Part shown: positions 34,216 to 43,784 of the stretch, piece by piece
How positions within the stretch are numbered: position 1 is the stretch's first letter
How the letters are laid out: each line of letters starts with the position of its first letter
From: Pseudomonadota bacterium
GTDB taxonomy: Bacteria; Desulfobacterota; Desulfobulbia; Desulfobulbales; Desulfurivibrionaceae
Length of the DNA: 64,000 nt
Direction: 5' to 3'
Assembly: GCA_018830485.1 (NCBI GenBank)
Contig: JAHJRQ010000013.1
Location: 1-64,000 of the forward strand
The notes under the pieces: generated by a model
Told to the model about the DNA's origin: nothing
Seen by the model: only the letters and a program-made list of their open reading frames with translations
Database searches by the model: none
Position numbers and translations under genes: made by a program

Positions 34216-36347
34216 ACCTTCCCCTCCTCAATTTTCAAGATGAAACGATTCAATTCCTCGCCAATTTGCACCAGTTCATTGATTTTGGTGCCTCGTCCGG
34301 TAGCGTCGTAACCAATGTCTTCCGCAATCGCCATGAAAACATCATAATCGGGTAAGCTTTTGCGACGGCGTTCTTCATAAGTCTCGGAAAGGCGAAAGCG
34401 AAGGTCATTAAGCTGCCGACCATATTCATCGGCGATTGCCTTGGCAGCTTCGGCGTAGGTAAGGTCCCCTTTGAGTTCCTTAGCGTTAAGACTGGCGAAT
34501 TCCGGCCGATCCTTGAGTGCCTGAAGGGCCTTCTTTTTCTCCCGCTCAATATCGATCAGATGTGCCTCAAACTTTTCCTGCTTTCGAATACTGTCCTTGA
34601 GCGTCTGTTTCGTGTCGCGCATAAGCTTAGTTTCATTCTCTGTGAACTTCTTCAAGAAGAGCACCGAACTTTTCACCCCTGCACCAGTATTCGTGAAGGC
34701 GGTTTGCGGGAGAGAAACAACAGCCACAATCCGATAGAGGTCTTCGAGTTCGTCACGAACATACTGGAGACTGGAGTTGGTGAGGATACCGTCTGGAATG
34801 ACTACGGCCAAGTAGCCGCCCTCGGTCAGATAGTGCCAGCACTGCTCGATGAACAGAATTTCCGTATCTTGGCCAGGGCGTTCGGCAGCTTTACTCTTCG
34901 GATTCAACCAATCCACATCGCGGGTAGCGAGACGGTACTGGTTCATGTAAGCCTTTTCTGTCTGCTTCACTGTAGAGCCGAAGGGCGGATTGGTGATGAT
35001 GAAATCGAAACGGTTATATTTAAACCCCTGGTTCTTCGTTTTATCCCTGATGTTATCCGCTGGCAGCAGGCCATCGGTCGCAATAACGTTGGTGTGGCCG
35101 TCGTCGTGGATGATCATGTTCATCTTCGCCGTGCGGGCGATCTGTTCATTGATCTCAATCCCGTAGAGGTTATGCTCGGCGAAACGGTGCCAGTACTCTC
35201 TGTGCCGGGCCGTTTCCTTCTTTCCGTCTTTGCCAGCTTCGCCAGGGAAGTATTCGTTGGCTTGCTTCCTTACTTTGTCTAAGGCATGAAGCAAGAAACC
35301 GCCGCTGCCGCATGAAGTATCAAGCACTATTGACTCGTGCGTAATGGGGAGCACGTCAACGATGAACTGCACGATGGGTCGTGGGGTAAAATATTGACCG
35401 AAATCACCGCGAAAGAATGAGCCCATGAAGGTCTCGAAAGCGCGGCCTTTGCTGTCGAGGTCAGTTTCAGAAAGGTCGATGCTTTCGAGATAACTGACTA
35501 CCGTGCGTGCTTTGGATGCACTGAGGCGAATGTCATCCTTGAAGACCTCGGGGTCTTTTTTTCGTCCTTCTTCGTAGAGCTTTTTCAAACGCTCAAGCAG
35601 ATCCTTTTCAGTCTTCTCGCGGGTGTCCTCGGTGAATATCTGAAAGTCATACGGCTCGCCGGGCTTGCGGAGTTTTCGCTCATCCCATATCTTGCAGAAG
35701 ATGAGTTTATCGAGTTCGTCGAAGGCTTCAGAGGGGTTGAGTTCTCCACCTCCCCAAAGCGCCTGGTGCGCTTGCTGGAAGCGCCGTGTAAGTTCATCCT
35801 GACTGACGACTTCGAGCGGAAAGAGCTTTTGGCCGTTTTTGGTCGTGCCGCCGCCGACGGCGAACTTATACCGCGCTAGTTCTGTGACGCCGAACTGCGG
35901 CACATCTGGAATGGTGATACGATCCTTTGGTTTCTTGGCGGGGATCTCGAAATACTCGTTTTTCAGTTTGGTCGTGACCCAAACGTATTTCGCCCCTTCT
36001 GCAACCGCGTAACTGACTGCTTGATCAGAAGCGCGGGCGAACTCAAGTTCGTTGATGTCCGGCTTTTTGCACTCAATAACGACGAGCGGGGTCTTCAACG
36101 CATCATCGTCATAAACGATAATGTCGGCTTCCTTTGTCTCAGAGCCCATCTGCACCGAAACGAATTGCCGGATACGCTTGACGGGATATTTATAGATGAG
36201 CGTGAGTTTCAGGAAGGATTCGGCTTGAACTTTCTCTTCTGGATTTTCGTAGTTGCGCCGTTTTGCTTGGTGCAGATAGACGATGTATTTGCCATCGTCC
36301 TCCATCTGGATGAGCTTCTGTTTTATGCCTTCAGCGATAAAGTCCAT
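34212..36347 (-). CDS. Fused restriction nuclease and N6-adenine methylase subunit (BcgI-like)
   Basis: The 711-residue protein joins an HsdR-N type PD-(D/E)xK nuclease domain (about 10-150; D75 in EADIIVY, E92 and K94 in IECKK) to an HsdM methylase. The methylase shows motif I LDTSCGSGGF (342-351) and motif IV NPPF (453-456). A coiled-coil-like tail follows (about 560-690). No HsdR helicase-translocase exists in the island, so the enzyme probably cuts close to its site in the manner of BcgI-type type IIB/IIG systems, with the separate HsdS subunit. It is the first gene of the operon. The start has only a weak GGAAAT upstream. Confidence 0.88.
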   Translation of the reverse strand: MDFIAEGIKQKLIQMEDDGKYIVYLHQAKRRNYENPEEKVQAESFLKLTLIYKYPVKRIRQFVSVQMGSETKEADIIVYDDDALKTPLVVIECKKPDINELEFARASDQAVSYAVAEGAKYVWVTTKLKNEYFEIPAKKPKDRITIPDVPQFGVTELARYKFAVGGGTTKNGQKLFPLEVVSQDELTRRFQQAHQALWGGGELNPSEAFDELDKLIFCKIWDERKLRKPGEPYDFQIFTEDTREKTEKDLLERLKKLYEEGRKKDPEVFKDDIRLSASKARTVVSYLESIDLSETDLDSKGRAFETFMGSFFRGDFGQYFTPRPIVQFIVDVLPITHESIVLDTSCGSGGFLLHALDKVRKQANEYFPGEAGKDGKKETARHREYWHRFAEHNLYGIEINEQIARTAKMNMIIHDDGHTNVIATDGLLPADNIRDKTKNQGFKYNRFDFIITNPPFGSTVKQTEKAYMNQYRLATRDVDWLNPKSKAAERPGQDTEILFIEQCWHYLTEGGYLAVVIPDGILTNSSLQYVRDELEDLYRIVAVVSLPQTAFTNTGAGVKSSVLFLKKFTENETKLMRDTKQTLKDSIRKQEKFEAHLIDIEREKKKALQALKDRPEFASLNAKELKGDLTYAEAAKAIADEYGRQLNDLRFRLSETYEERRRKSLPDYDVFMAIAEDIGYDATGRGTKINELVQIGEELNRFILKIEEGKV

Positions 36348-36397
36348 GCGTTATTTCCAAAAATAAGAGGTTTATGCTTTGCCGATGTGAGACCGGC

Positions 36398-36445
36398 GCT
36401 TTTTGAGGCTGAATCGCACCACACAACGATTCAGCCTCAAAAAGC
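36398..36445. promoter_or_regulatory. Perfect 19-bp inverted repeat before the defence operon
   Basis: GCTTTTTGAGGCTGAATCG (36398-36416) and its exact complement (36427-36445) flank ten bases. It lies about 50 bases before the ATG of the fused nuclease-methylase, so it is either an operator or a leader hairpin controlling the operon. The remainder of 36446-36690 contains no gene. Confidence 0.6.
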
Positions 36446-36690
36446 CTGATACCGTCCGCCCGCAATCGTCCAGAATCATTACTTCATCCATGTTGGCAGT
36501 GCTGCGGCGTTTCTGCAAGTGGGGGGATCTCCTCTTTCAAACTGAGGATGAGAAAGGCCAGCATGGACGACCTTGGCTGCGGTCATTAGTTTCCCTTTGA
36601 TGAAACTTTTACTCAAGAATTGCAGTAATGTACTGTAATGTCCGGTATAATCCAAACAAATTGAAAACGCCACATACGAGGGAGGGAAAT

Positions 36691-37899
36691 ATGGCCAAGC
36701 ACTACTCTATCAAGGATTTTTTCCGGCAGATGCCGAATGCCCTGCTCGCCCGCTACTTTCAGAGGCAGGGGCTTTTTGCTGATCTGGACTTCGCCGCCAT
36801 GAAGGAGGGCAAGCCTGACTTGCTTTTTGCCGCCTGGCTGGAACTGCCGGACGGACAGCGCAATGCGAGGGATGCCGAATTTCGAGGCATCTTCGAGATG
36901 AGCTGCGAAAAGGGCTTCCGGGCGATCTTGGACGAGATCCCCTTTCAGTTGCGGGAGACACCGGAGGCCATAAATCCTTTTATTGAAATGCTGTCGACCT
37001 TACCCAATCACTATGAGCGGGCGATGATCACCTTTTTGGATCACAATGCTTGCTGGAGAGGGGCGACCTACTTTTATCATGCGGATTCTCTGCCCTACTG
37101 GCGCAAGCGCAAAAACTTCCCACACCAAGCGGCAGCGGTGGACGAGGACAGCATTGGGCAGCTGGCCGAACTTATCCGCAACTATTTCCATCACACCGAG
37201 GGCCGGGGTAGAAACTGCGTGGTGGAGCCATTCCGTCGGGGTGAAATTGATTATTTCTTTGCGTATCCAGAAGATTATTCGCAGCAAAGCATTGAGTGGG
37301 TGAATGGTGAGTTTGACCGGCGACCGCATAATCCCGCCTTTGAGATCATTTATGTTTACTCGCAAAAGGAGGGCTCGCTTGACCTAAATTTTCGCGGCTC
37401 CACCAAGGCCATTGAGCCACTCCAGGGGATGTTCGCCACGGCGATTCTCAAACTTGCAGCACTGCCGTCCGACCCGAAGGACAAGCGCATTTACGATCTG
37501 GCCCCGCTGCTCCAGAAAAGTTTTGATTTCACTTACGCCGTTGGCAGTGGTATCGAAAAAGTAACCGTGAAGAAACTACGGCTTGCCTCGCAGGTGAAAA
37601 AGGGCGACCGCATTACCCTGGAAGCCGATACGACCCAAAATCCCGATGCCGTGTATGCTTTGCTCGCTCAGGTCAGAAAATCCTTGCCGCTGGATATGTA
37701 CAACGTCACTCAGGTGGAGCTTTCGGTTTCGATTGCGGGAGATGCAGACAAATCGGCGAAGGCGGTGACAGTCCGTATTACCTATCCCAACTCCTGCTCG
37801 CTCAAGTACGATGAGTTGGGGCTGAAATTGCGCGATATGCTGGAAGCCTCCGGGATCGAGCCCAAGGAGATGGCTGAAAGCGCCGTGGTTGAAGAATGA
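36691..37899 (+). CDS. Conserved-looking protein of unknown function, first of a coupled pair
   Basis: I do not recognise this 402-residue protein. It is soluble, with no signal peptide or membrane segment. It is rich in aromatic and charged residues in the first half (KDFFRQMPNALLARYFQRQGLF, TYFYHADSLPYWRKRKNFP) and has a more regular second half (VTVKKLRLASQVKKGDRITL). GGGAGGG lies upstream of ATG 36691; a longer frame from 36628 lacks such a site. It overlaps the next gene by four bases. The pair is divergent from the defence operon and may be part of the island's defence or regulation. Confidence 0.7.
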   Translation: MAKHYSIKDFFRQMPNALLARYFQRQGLFADLDFAAMKEGKPDLLFAAWLELPDGQRNARDAEFRGIFEMSCEKGFRAILDEIPFQLRETPEAINPFIEMLSTLPNHYERAMITFLDHNACWRGATYFYHADSLPYWRKRKNFPHQAAAVDEDSIGQLAELIRNYFHHTEGRGRNCVVEPFRRGEIDYFFAYPEDYSQQSIEWVNGEFDRRPHNPAFEIIYVYSQKEGSLDLNFRGSTKAIEPLQGMFATAILKLAALPSDPKDKRIYDLAPLLQKSFDFTYAVGSGIEKVTVKKLRLASQVKKGDRITLEADTTQNPDAVYALLAQVRKSLPLDMYNVTQVELSVSIAGDADKSAKAVTVRITYPNSCSLKYDELGLKLRDMLEASGIEPKEMAESAVVEE

Positions 37900-38684
37900 C
37901 GCCACAGGCTGCGTTGATCGAGCTTTTAGAACGACTGGGGGCCAATCAGGGTGCTGCGGTTCTGGTCAATGACGACGAATTGCGCCAATGGCCGAGCGCA
38001 GCCGTTAAGGCCATGAAACTTCAGAAGCTGATAGCGAAAGCGCGACCGGCCTCCAGCGCTGTATGCCCAGGGTGCGAGATCGAATGTGTCATGCCGGTAC
38101 AGACACAGCCAACTGCCTCGGCAGGTGACCCGGTATCATTCATCGTTTGTGACAAACGCAGCGATACCAACCGGGTGCCGGTCCCAGCTGGACGGCTGCC
38201 CCAGTGGCAATGCAGTGTCGATGCCGTGGGTGGGTTTGTTGCTGCCAGTCTTGGTTTGCGCCGCAGCGATAGACAGACGGCCGATGATCTGTGGGAGATT
38301 GGTATTGCCACCGGTGACAAGCGCAGCCAGATGCTCTGCCTGCAAGGTAATGGCGTATTGGTCTTGGTGGCCGACACCAACAAGATGCCGTTGGCCGAGT
38401 TTATCGAATATCACGATGGCGTATATTCGCTTGATGGTGCCATGATCCGCCAGATGGTGGATGCCGCGACCACGGCGGACAACCGCTACACACCAAGCGA
38501 GGCTAAGCGGGAAGCCCGCAAACTGGACACACAAGCCATGTATGCGAGCTGGCAGAAAAAGTATCGCGAGCTTAAGCGCAGTAAGTCGGGAAATACCGAT
38601 AGCTGGTATGCAAAGCAGATCGCCAAGTTGGACATTGCCAATGGCCGTGATCACGAGACCATCCGCAAAAATATGAAGAAGTAA
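37896..38684 (+). CDS. Protein of unknown function with a CPGCEIEC cysteine cluster
   Basis: This 262-residue soluble protein contains CPGCEIEC (about residues 57-64), which looks like half of a zinc site, a central region with SLGLRRSDRQTADDLWEIGIA, and a lysine/arginine-rich C-terminal end (SWQKKYRELKRSKSG to IRKNMKK) suited to nucleic-acid binding. Its start overlaps the stop of the preceding gene (ATGA), so the two products are probably made in fixed ratio. I assign no function. Confidence 0.7.
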   Translation: MTPQAALIELLERLGANQGAAVLVNDDELRQWPSAAVKAMKLQKLIAKARPASSAVCPGCEIECVMPVQTQPTASAGDPVSFIVCDKRSDTNRVPVPAGRLPQWQCSVDAVGGFVAASLGLRRSDRQTADDLWEIGIATGDKRSQMLCLQGNGVLVLVADTNKMPLAEFIEYHDGVYSLDGAMIRQMVDAATTADNRYTPSEAKREARKLDTQAMYASWQKKYRELKRSKSGNTDSWYAKQIAKLDIANGRDHETIRKNMKK

Positions 38685-38915
38685 AAATAGTTGGGCGGAA
38701 TTTTTTCACCCAACATAACCTCTTGTTACTCCGCTGTTATTTGTTGTTCTCCTGTCTCGATTCCCCTCCCGACATAAACATCCCCGCAACATCCAAGCAC
38801 CTGATTTCTCATGCAAGGCCTTCGCCAGCGCAGAGCCTTGCCGTGGGATTGTATCGCCCAAATCGCCCCCCTACCTTCATCTCAACAATCCAATACCACT
38901 CAAGGAGGTTTGAAG

Positions 38916-39158
38916 ATGAAGCGTACCATACTGAGGATTCCGGCCGTAAAATCTGAATCTGGGCTTTCCCGCTCCACTATCTATCAGCGTATTGCGGATG
39001 GCTTGTGGACAAAGCCGGTGAGTCTCGGCGCTCGGGCTGTCGGGTGGCCTTCCAACGAAGTCGAGTCGATCAACGCGGCTCGTATTGCCGGGAAGACCGA
39101 CGAAGAAGTCCGCGACCTGGTGGTGAAGCTGGAAGCTGCTCGCAAAGATGCGGCGTGA
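38916..39158 (+). CDS. alpA: AlpA-family DNA-binding regulator
   Basis: The 80-residue protein has the AlpA pattern (IPAVKSESGLSRSTIYQRIADG, then WPSNEVESINAARIAGKTDEEV). This is a MerR-like helix-turn-helix that in P4-type islands regulates integrase or excision. AAGGAGG lies upstream of ATG 38916. It is followed with overlap by the primase-helicase-like gene. The stretch 38685-38915 before it has no gene and probably holds its promoter. Confidence 0.85.
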   Translation: MKRTILRIPAVKSESGLSRSTIYQRIADGLWTKPVSLGARAVGWPSNEVESINAARIAGKTDEEVRDLVVKLEAARKDAA

Positions 39159-39168
39159 GGGGGCGATG

Positions 39169-41808
39169 ATGAATACTCCCGTGACAGTTTTACCAAGCGA
39201 CCCGGTGGAAGCCGGTAAAGGCGGCGAAGGCGGTGTTTTCGGGATAACCAATGCCGATTTTGTGGCGGCGGTGTTCCCGCTTCTGCCTGAAGGCGCGTTT
39301 GCGGCGGTTTGCTCGAAGAGCGGCGACCCCGGCCTGGGCGGTTGGTTAGCCAGTCGTGCCGATCAGGTGGCCGTCAATCTTTCTGCCGCAAATAACAACT
39401 ACATCGGTTGTGCGAGCTTCTACCCTGGCGACGATGGTTCATTTAAGGCGCGTAAAGCCCAGTTTGCCGCCTGCCATTTTTTGATGCTCGACGACTTGGG
39501 CACCAAGGTGCCGCTGGAGCGGCTGGGCGGTTTTGAGTTGTCTTGGCTCATCGAGACCAGCCCCGGCAATCATCAGGGCGGGATCATCCTCGCCGAACCG
39601 TTGACCGATGCCGCAGTGGCCGTACGACTGCTGGGCGCGGTGATCGCCTCGGGCTTGTGCGATGTGGGGGCGACCGGGCCGTTGAGCCGCTGGGCGCGGC
39701 TGCCGGTGGCGATCAATGGTAAGCCAAAGTATGCAGACGAAGACGGTGCGCCGTTTCAATGTAACCTGATTGAGTGGCGGCCGGACAAACGCTATACGCC
39801 ACAAGAGATTGTGGATCGCCTGCAATTGGAACTCGCCCCGGCAGGGCGACCGAAAAAAACGGCGAAGTCCTCTGCTGCGTCTGGTGATGCCTCGCGTAGC
39901 AAGGGTAATGAAGCCGACGATGTTCTGACGCCCAAAGCAGCGGAGAACCCGGTGGTCGCAACGATCAAGGCACGTGGGCTGTACAAGACACCGCTCGGTT
40001 CAGGCAAGCACGACATGACCTGCCCGTGGCTGCATGAGCATACCGACGGTCTGGATACCGGCGCGGCCTACTTTGAGCCAGACGAGTTCTATCCGTTGGG
40101 GGGATTTTGCTGCCAGCATTCGCACCGCGACAAGTACCACATCCGTGCTTTGCTCGAATACCTTGGGGTGCGCAACGCGGAGGCACGGCACAAGCCGGTG
40201 ATCCGGGTGGTGGCCGGTGACCTGCACCGCGTGGTGGATGCGGCGGAGAAAGAACTGGCGAACCGTGGGCGGCACTATCAGGCAGGCGGCTTGATTGTCT
40301 CTATCGCCACCGATCCGACAAGTGGCGATCCGTCGATTGCACCAACCAGCGCACCGGCGCTGACGCGGGAACTGTCGGTTGCGGCGACCTGGGAGAAGTA
40401 CGACGGTCGTGCCGAAGAGTGGGGATGCTGTGATCCGCCGACGCGGCACGCAGCTATTCTCTACGATTCGCAGATCTTTCGCTACCTGCCCCCACTGGCA
40501 GGGGTGGTGCGGCAACCGTACTTCCGCGAGTCAGACGGCGAACTCATCACCCAGGCCGGTTACGATAAGACGGCGCAGCGTTTCGGGGTGTTCGATGCGC
40601 GGCAGTTTGTCATCCCCGTTCCGACACCGGACGCGGCACGAACGGCGCTGGCCTTGTTGGAAGAACTGCTTACCGAATTTCACTTCGTTGCTGCCACCGA
40701 CAAGGCCGCTGCTTTGTCGGCAATCTTCACCGCTGTGGTGCGTCCGTCGCTACCCTATGCGCCTGGATTTCACGCCCGTGCGCCGGTGTTCGGCAGCGGC
40801 AAGACCTATCTCTGTGAACTGATTGGTGCTTTCGCCGGGCCAGCCGGAAATGCCAAGGTGAGCTACCCAACCACCTCGGAGGAAGCCACCAAGGTGATTC
40901 TGTCTTTGCTGCTGACCAGCCCGGCCGTGATTGAGTTCGATGACATGGACACCGATTGGATACCACACGGCACCATCAAGCGGATGCTGACGGCGGAGCA
41001 GATCACCGACCGGATTCTGGGCGTGAGCAAGACGGCGACGGTGAGCACGCGCACCCTGTTTCTGGGGTCGGGGAATAACGTCGGCCCGATACGTGATCTG
41101 CTGCGCCGTGTGCTGACGATTCACATCGATCCGCGCTGCGCGACCCCGGCCACGATGACCTACAAGGGCTTTCCGGTTGAGAAGGTGCGCCAGAACCGGG
41201 GAAAGTATGTGGCGGCGGTGCTGACCATCATCCAGGCATGGCGCAAGGCGGGGATGCCTCGCGCTGCGGCGGACAGCATTGTAACCTTCGGCGGCGCGTG
41301 GTCGGACTATTGCCGGTATCCGCTGATGTGGCTCGGGCAGCCTGATCCGGCCACAGCGTTGCTGGAGCAAGTGCGGCATGACCCTGACGGAGATGCACTC
41401 AGCGGCTTGATGACTGAATGGCACGCGGTATTCGGCTCGACCGCGACGACGGTGCGCAAGGCCGTGGACACAGCGGCGAGTTGGGACCAGTCCAATCTAC
41501 TCGATGCAATGCGCGAACTTCCGGTGGAAGAGCGCGGTGAGATCAATCGCTCGAAGCTAGGCTGGCTGCTGAAAAAGAATGCGAACCGGATTGTCGGTGG
41601 CTTTGAGTTTCAGCAAGCAGAGGCCGATGGACGTACCGCCTGGCGGGTTGTGGCCGTCAAATCACCGGCGCCACCTCCTTTAACGCCTTCACCGCCTTTC
41701 ACCCCGCCGGTTGAGAAAACTGTCAGCGGCACAAAAGGGGCAAAAAGCAAGTCCGATGAACGAACCAGTAGGGGCGAACAAATGGCATTGTTTGGTGGGA
41801 AGCGATGA
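39169..41808 (+). CDS. Island replication protein with primase-like and AAA+ helicase-like parts
   Basis: The 879-residue protein resembles primase-helicase proteins of phage satellites and islands. The N-terminal part (about 15-230) has HFLMLDDLGTKVPLERL, SWLIETSPGNHQGGIIL and LSRWARLPVAINGKPKY, typical of RepB/prim-pol-like primases. A cysteine/histidine region (CPWLHEHTD, GGFCCQHSH) follows. A P-loop region with PVFGSGKTYLCELIG (about 540-555) and EFDDMDTDWIPHG completes it. The tail is proline-rich. GAGGGGG favours ATG 39169 over the ATG at 39148 that overlaps alpA. It overlaps the next gene by four bases. Confidence 0.75.
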   Translation: MNTPVTVLPSDPVEAGKGGEGGVFGITNADFVAAVFPLLPEGAFAAVCSKSGDPGLGGWLASRADQVAVNLSAANNNYIGCASFYPGDDGSFKARKAQFAACHFLMLDDLGTKVPLERLGGFELSWLIETSPGNHQGGIILAEPLTDAAVAVRLLGAVIASGLCDVGATGPLSRWARLPVAINGKPKYADEDGAPFQCNLIEWRPDKRYTPQEIVDRLQLELAPAGRPKKTAKSSAASGDASRSKGNEADDVLTPKAAENPVVATIKARGLYKTPLGSGKHDMTCPWLHEHTDGLDTGAAYFEPDEFYPLGGFCCQHSHRDKYHIRALLEYLGVRNAEARHKPVIRVVAGDLHRVVDAAEKELANRGRHYQAGGLIVSIATDPTSGDPSIAPTSAPALTRELSVAATWEKYDGRAEEWGCCDPPTRHAAILYDSQIFRYLPPLAGVVRQPYFRESDGELITQAGYDKTAQRFGVFDARQFVIPVPTPDAARTALALLEELLTEFHFVAATDKAAALSAIFTAVVRPSLPYAPGFHARAPVFGSGKTYLCELIGAFAGPAGNAKVSYPTTSEEATKVILSLLLTSPAVIEFDDMDTDWIPHGTIKRMLTAEQITDRILGVSKTATVSTRTLFLGSGNNVGPIRDLLRRVLTIHIDPRCATPATMTYKGFPVEKVRQNRGKYVAAVLTIIQAWRKAGMPRAAADSIVTFGGAWSDYCRYPLMWLGQPDPATALLEQVRHDPDGDALSGLMTEWHAVFGSTATTVRKAVDTAASWDQSNLLDAMRELPVEERGEINRSKLGWLLKKNANRIVGGFEFQQAEADGRTAWRVVAVKSPAPPPLTPSPPFTPPVEKTVSGTKGAKSKSDERTSRGEQMALFGGKR

Positions 41809-42275
41809 AAAAACGTCACCCAAACCACCGCCTCGTGAAAATCCACCGCAGTTACATGGTGGAAGAAATCGCCAAGTTATTCGGCATCCATAAGAATACC
41901 GTGCGTGGCTGGGTCAAGGCCGGGCTTGCAACCAGCGATGACAAACGGCCCATGCTGATCCTTGGCCATGCCCTGGTGGCATTTATTCAGGCACGCCGGG
42001 TAAAAAACAAGCAAACTTGTCAACCGGGAGAACTCTATTGCGTCGGCTGCCGAGCCCCGAAATTTCCGGCGGGTGACATGGCGGAATATTCACCTGTCAC
42101 CGAGAAGTTCGGCAACCTGACCGCGATCTGCCCGGACTGCAATTCCATCATGAACCGGCGCGTCAGCTTAGCCAAACTGGAACAGGTTTGCGGAGAAATG
42201 GAGATCACGGTTCCGCAAGCACTACGACACATAGTTGAGAGTAACAAACCCACCGTAAACAGTGACTTGAAATAG
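41805..42275 (+). CDS. Helix-turn-helix protein with a zinc-ribbon
   Basis: The 156-residue protein begins with a helix-turn-helix (MVEEIAKLFGIHKNTVRGWVKAGL, about 18-41). It continues with a zinc-ribbon-like region, CVGCRAP and CPDCNS, about 55 residues later. Its start overlaps the stop of the replication gene and it ends 12 bases before the second recombinase. By position it may act as an excisionase or recombination directionality factor for that recombinase. Confidence 0.7.
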   Translation: MKKRHPNHRLVKIHRSYMVEEIAKLFGIHKNTVRGWVKAGLATSDDKRPMLILGHALVAFIQARRVKNKQTCQPGELYCVGCRAPKFPAGDMAEYSPVTEKFGNLTAICPDCNSIMNRRVSLAKLEQVCGEMEITVPQALRHIVESNKPTVNSDLK

Positions 42276-42287
42276 GGGCCAGAAACC

Positions 42288-43391
42288 ATGAAAAAGTACA
42301 GTGCAGAAAATGAACGAATCAAACGCAAATATTTCGCATTTTTGAAGGAAGCCAAGCGGCATAGCGAGCCAACAGTGGATGCTGCGGCGAAGGCTCTCAA
42401 CCGTTTTGAGGTTTATACCAAGCATCGGGATTTCAAGGCATTTCACTTCGAGCAGGCCATCGCCTTCAAGAAGCATCTTGCCGAGCAGAAGGGGCAGCAG
42501 TCCGGAGAGAAACTGAGCAAGGCGACCTTGCATGCGACTCTGACCCAACTGAAGCGCTTCTTCCAGTGGCTTTCGGATAAACCTGGCTACAAGTCGCGCC
42601 TTCAGTATTCCGATGCCGAGTATTTCAATCTGTCCGACAAGGACACCCGCGTCGCTACGGCACAACGGGAGCAAAAAGTGCCGACCTTGGGACAGATCAA
42701 GCACGTCATCAATACGATGCCGGCCAACACCGATATAGAGCACCGAAACCGCGCCCTGGTAGCATTCACCCTGCTGACAGGGGCACGGGACAGCGCCATT
42801 GCATCAATGAAGCTGAAGCATGTTGACATGATCTCGAACAACGTTAATCAGGATGCGCGGGAAGTGAATACGAAATTCAGCAAAACCTTCAATACCTTTT
42901 TCTTTCCGGTGGGGGAGGAAGTTCTTGGGATTGTGGCAGAGTGGGTGACATATATCCGGGACAAAAAACTCTGGGGTAATGATGATCCGCTCTTCCCGGC
43001 GACACGTATTGTCTTGGGGGCTTCTCGCCAGTTTGAAGTGGCAGGATTGACACGGGTCCACTGGAGCACCGCCTCGCCCATCCGGACAATATTTCGTGAA
43101 GCCTTTGTCAGCGCCGGCCTGCCGTATTTCAACCCACATAGCTTTAGGAATACCCTTGTTCAGCTCGGCCAAGATGTCTGCAAGACCCCGGAACAGTTCA
43201 AGGCGTGGAGCCAGAACCTCGGGCACGAGAAGGTGTTGACGACATTTCTGAGCTATGGCGAAGTTGCATGTCAGCGCCAGGGGGAAATCATCCGAGGACT
43301 GGGGACAGGACAACCGGGCGCGCCTTCGGGAGCCGACGAAATTGCGGAGGCGGTGTTTAGAAAATTCCGTGATTCTGGTCTTGGCGTGTAG
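42288..43391 (+). CDS. Second tyrosine recombinase (XerC/phage-integrase type)
   Basis: The 367-residue enzyme has a SAM-like core-binding domain (about 20-115) and a catalytic domain with R in LLTGARDSAIASMKL, HSFRN, an LGHEK histidine and the tyrosine in FLSYGE. It lacks the DUF4102 arm domain of the left integrase and so has a different origin. It is the last of three coupled genes (replication protein, HTH/zinc protein, recombinase), suggesting a cassette that moves or resolves the element separately from int. Confidence 0.87.
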   Translation: MKKYSAENERIKRKYFAFLKEAKRHSEPTVDAAAKALNRFEVYTKHRDFKAFHFEQAIAFKKHLAEQKGQQSGEKLSKATLHATLTQLKRFFQWLSDKPGYKSRLQYSDAEYFNLSDKDTRVATAQREQKVPTLGQIKHVINTMPANTDIEHRNRALVAFTLLTGARDSAIASMKLKHVDMISNNVNQDAREVNTKFSKTFNTFFFPVGEEVLGIVAEWVTYIRDKKLWGNDDPLFPATRIVLGASRQFEVAGLTRVHWSTASPIRTIFREAFVSAGLPYFNPHSFRNTLVQLGQDVCKTPEQFKAWSQNLGHEKVLTTFLSYGEVACQRQGEIIRGLGTGQPGAPSGADEIAEAVFRKFRDSGLGV

Positions 43392-43487
43392 GAGCAGAAA
43401 ATTGCATGGCGCCCACATCAGAAATCCCATATAGTGGGTGTGCGTTTGCCGATGGCGAAACCCTTACCCTTGGCTTAAAGGTGCATT

Positions 43488-43673
43488 ATGGACAAGTTGA
43501 CCTTGCGGGAGAGATGGCGAAAGGGATTGGCGGTGAGATCCCCGTCATCCCCTGGCGTATGCCTGACTCCATTGTTAGACATGATCGAAAAGGGAGAGTT
43601 GTCAAAGAAGGAAGGCCAAGAAGCCATTTCGAGGTTACTGAAAGAATCGTGCCCCTCTCCAGTAAAAAGATAG
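43488..43673 (+). CDS. Small hypothetical protein near the right end of the island
   Basis: A 61-residue frame with AAGG upstream of the ATG. The second half (LLDMIEKGELSKKEGQEAISRLLKES) looks like two amphipathic helices. No family was recognised. A longer overlapping frame (43406-43744) in another register is less protein-like. Confidence 0.35.
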   Translation: MDKLTLRERWRKGLAVRSPSSPGVCLTPLLDMIEKGELSKKEGQEAISRLLKESCPSPVKR

Positions 43674-43701
43674 TCCGCCATAGAGGCAACAACCAATGCC
43701 T

Positions 43702-43722
43702 GGGGGCAACTTTGGGGGCAAC
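43702..43722 (+). promoter_or_regulatory. Right integrase arm-type sites
   Basis: GGGGGCAAC at 43702-43710 and 43714-43722, 12 bp apart, identical to the left-end sites at 27934 and 27956. Confidence 0.7.
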
Positions 43723-43784
43723 AGCAAAAAACGAATACATATAATTATAGTTTATTCGGATAGATATAAATTCTATTCAATGCA

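Noticed and set aside
43406-43744. 112-codon frame at the right end of the island
   Set aside because: It runs through the integrase arm sites and has no ribosome-binding site; the shorter frame at 43488 is more protein-like.
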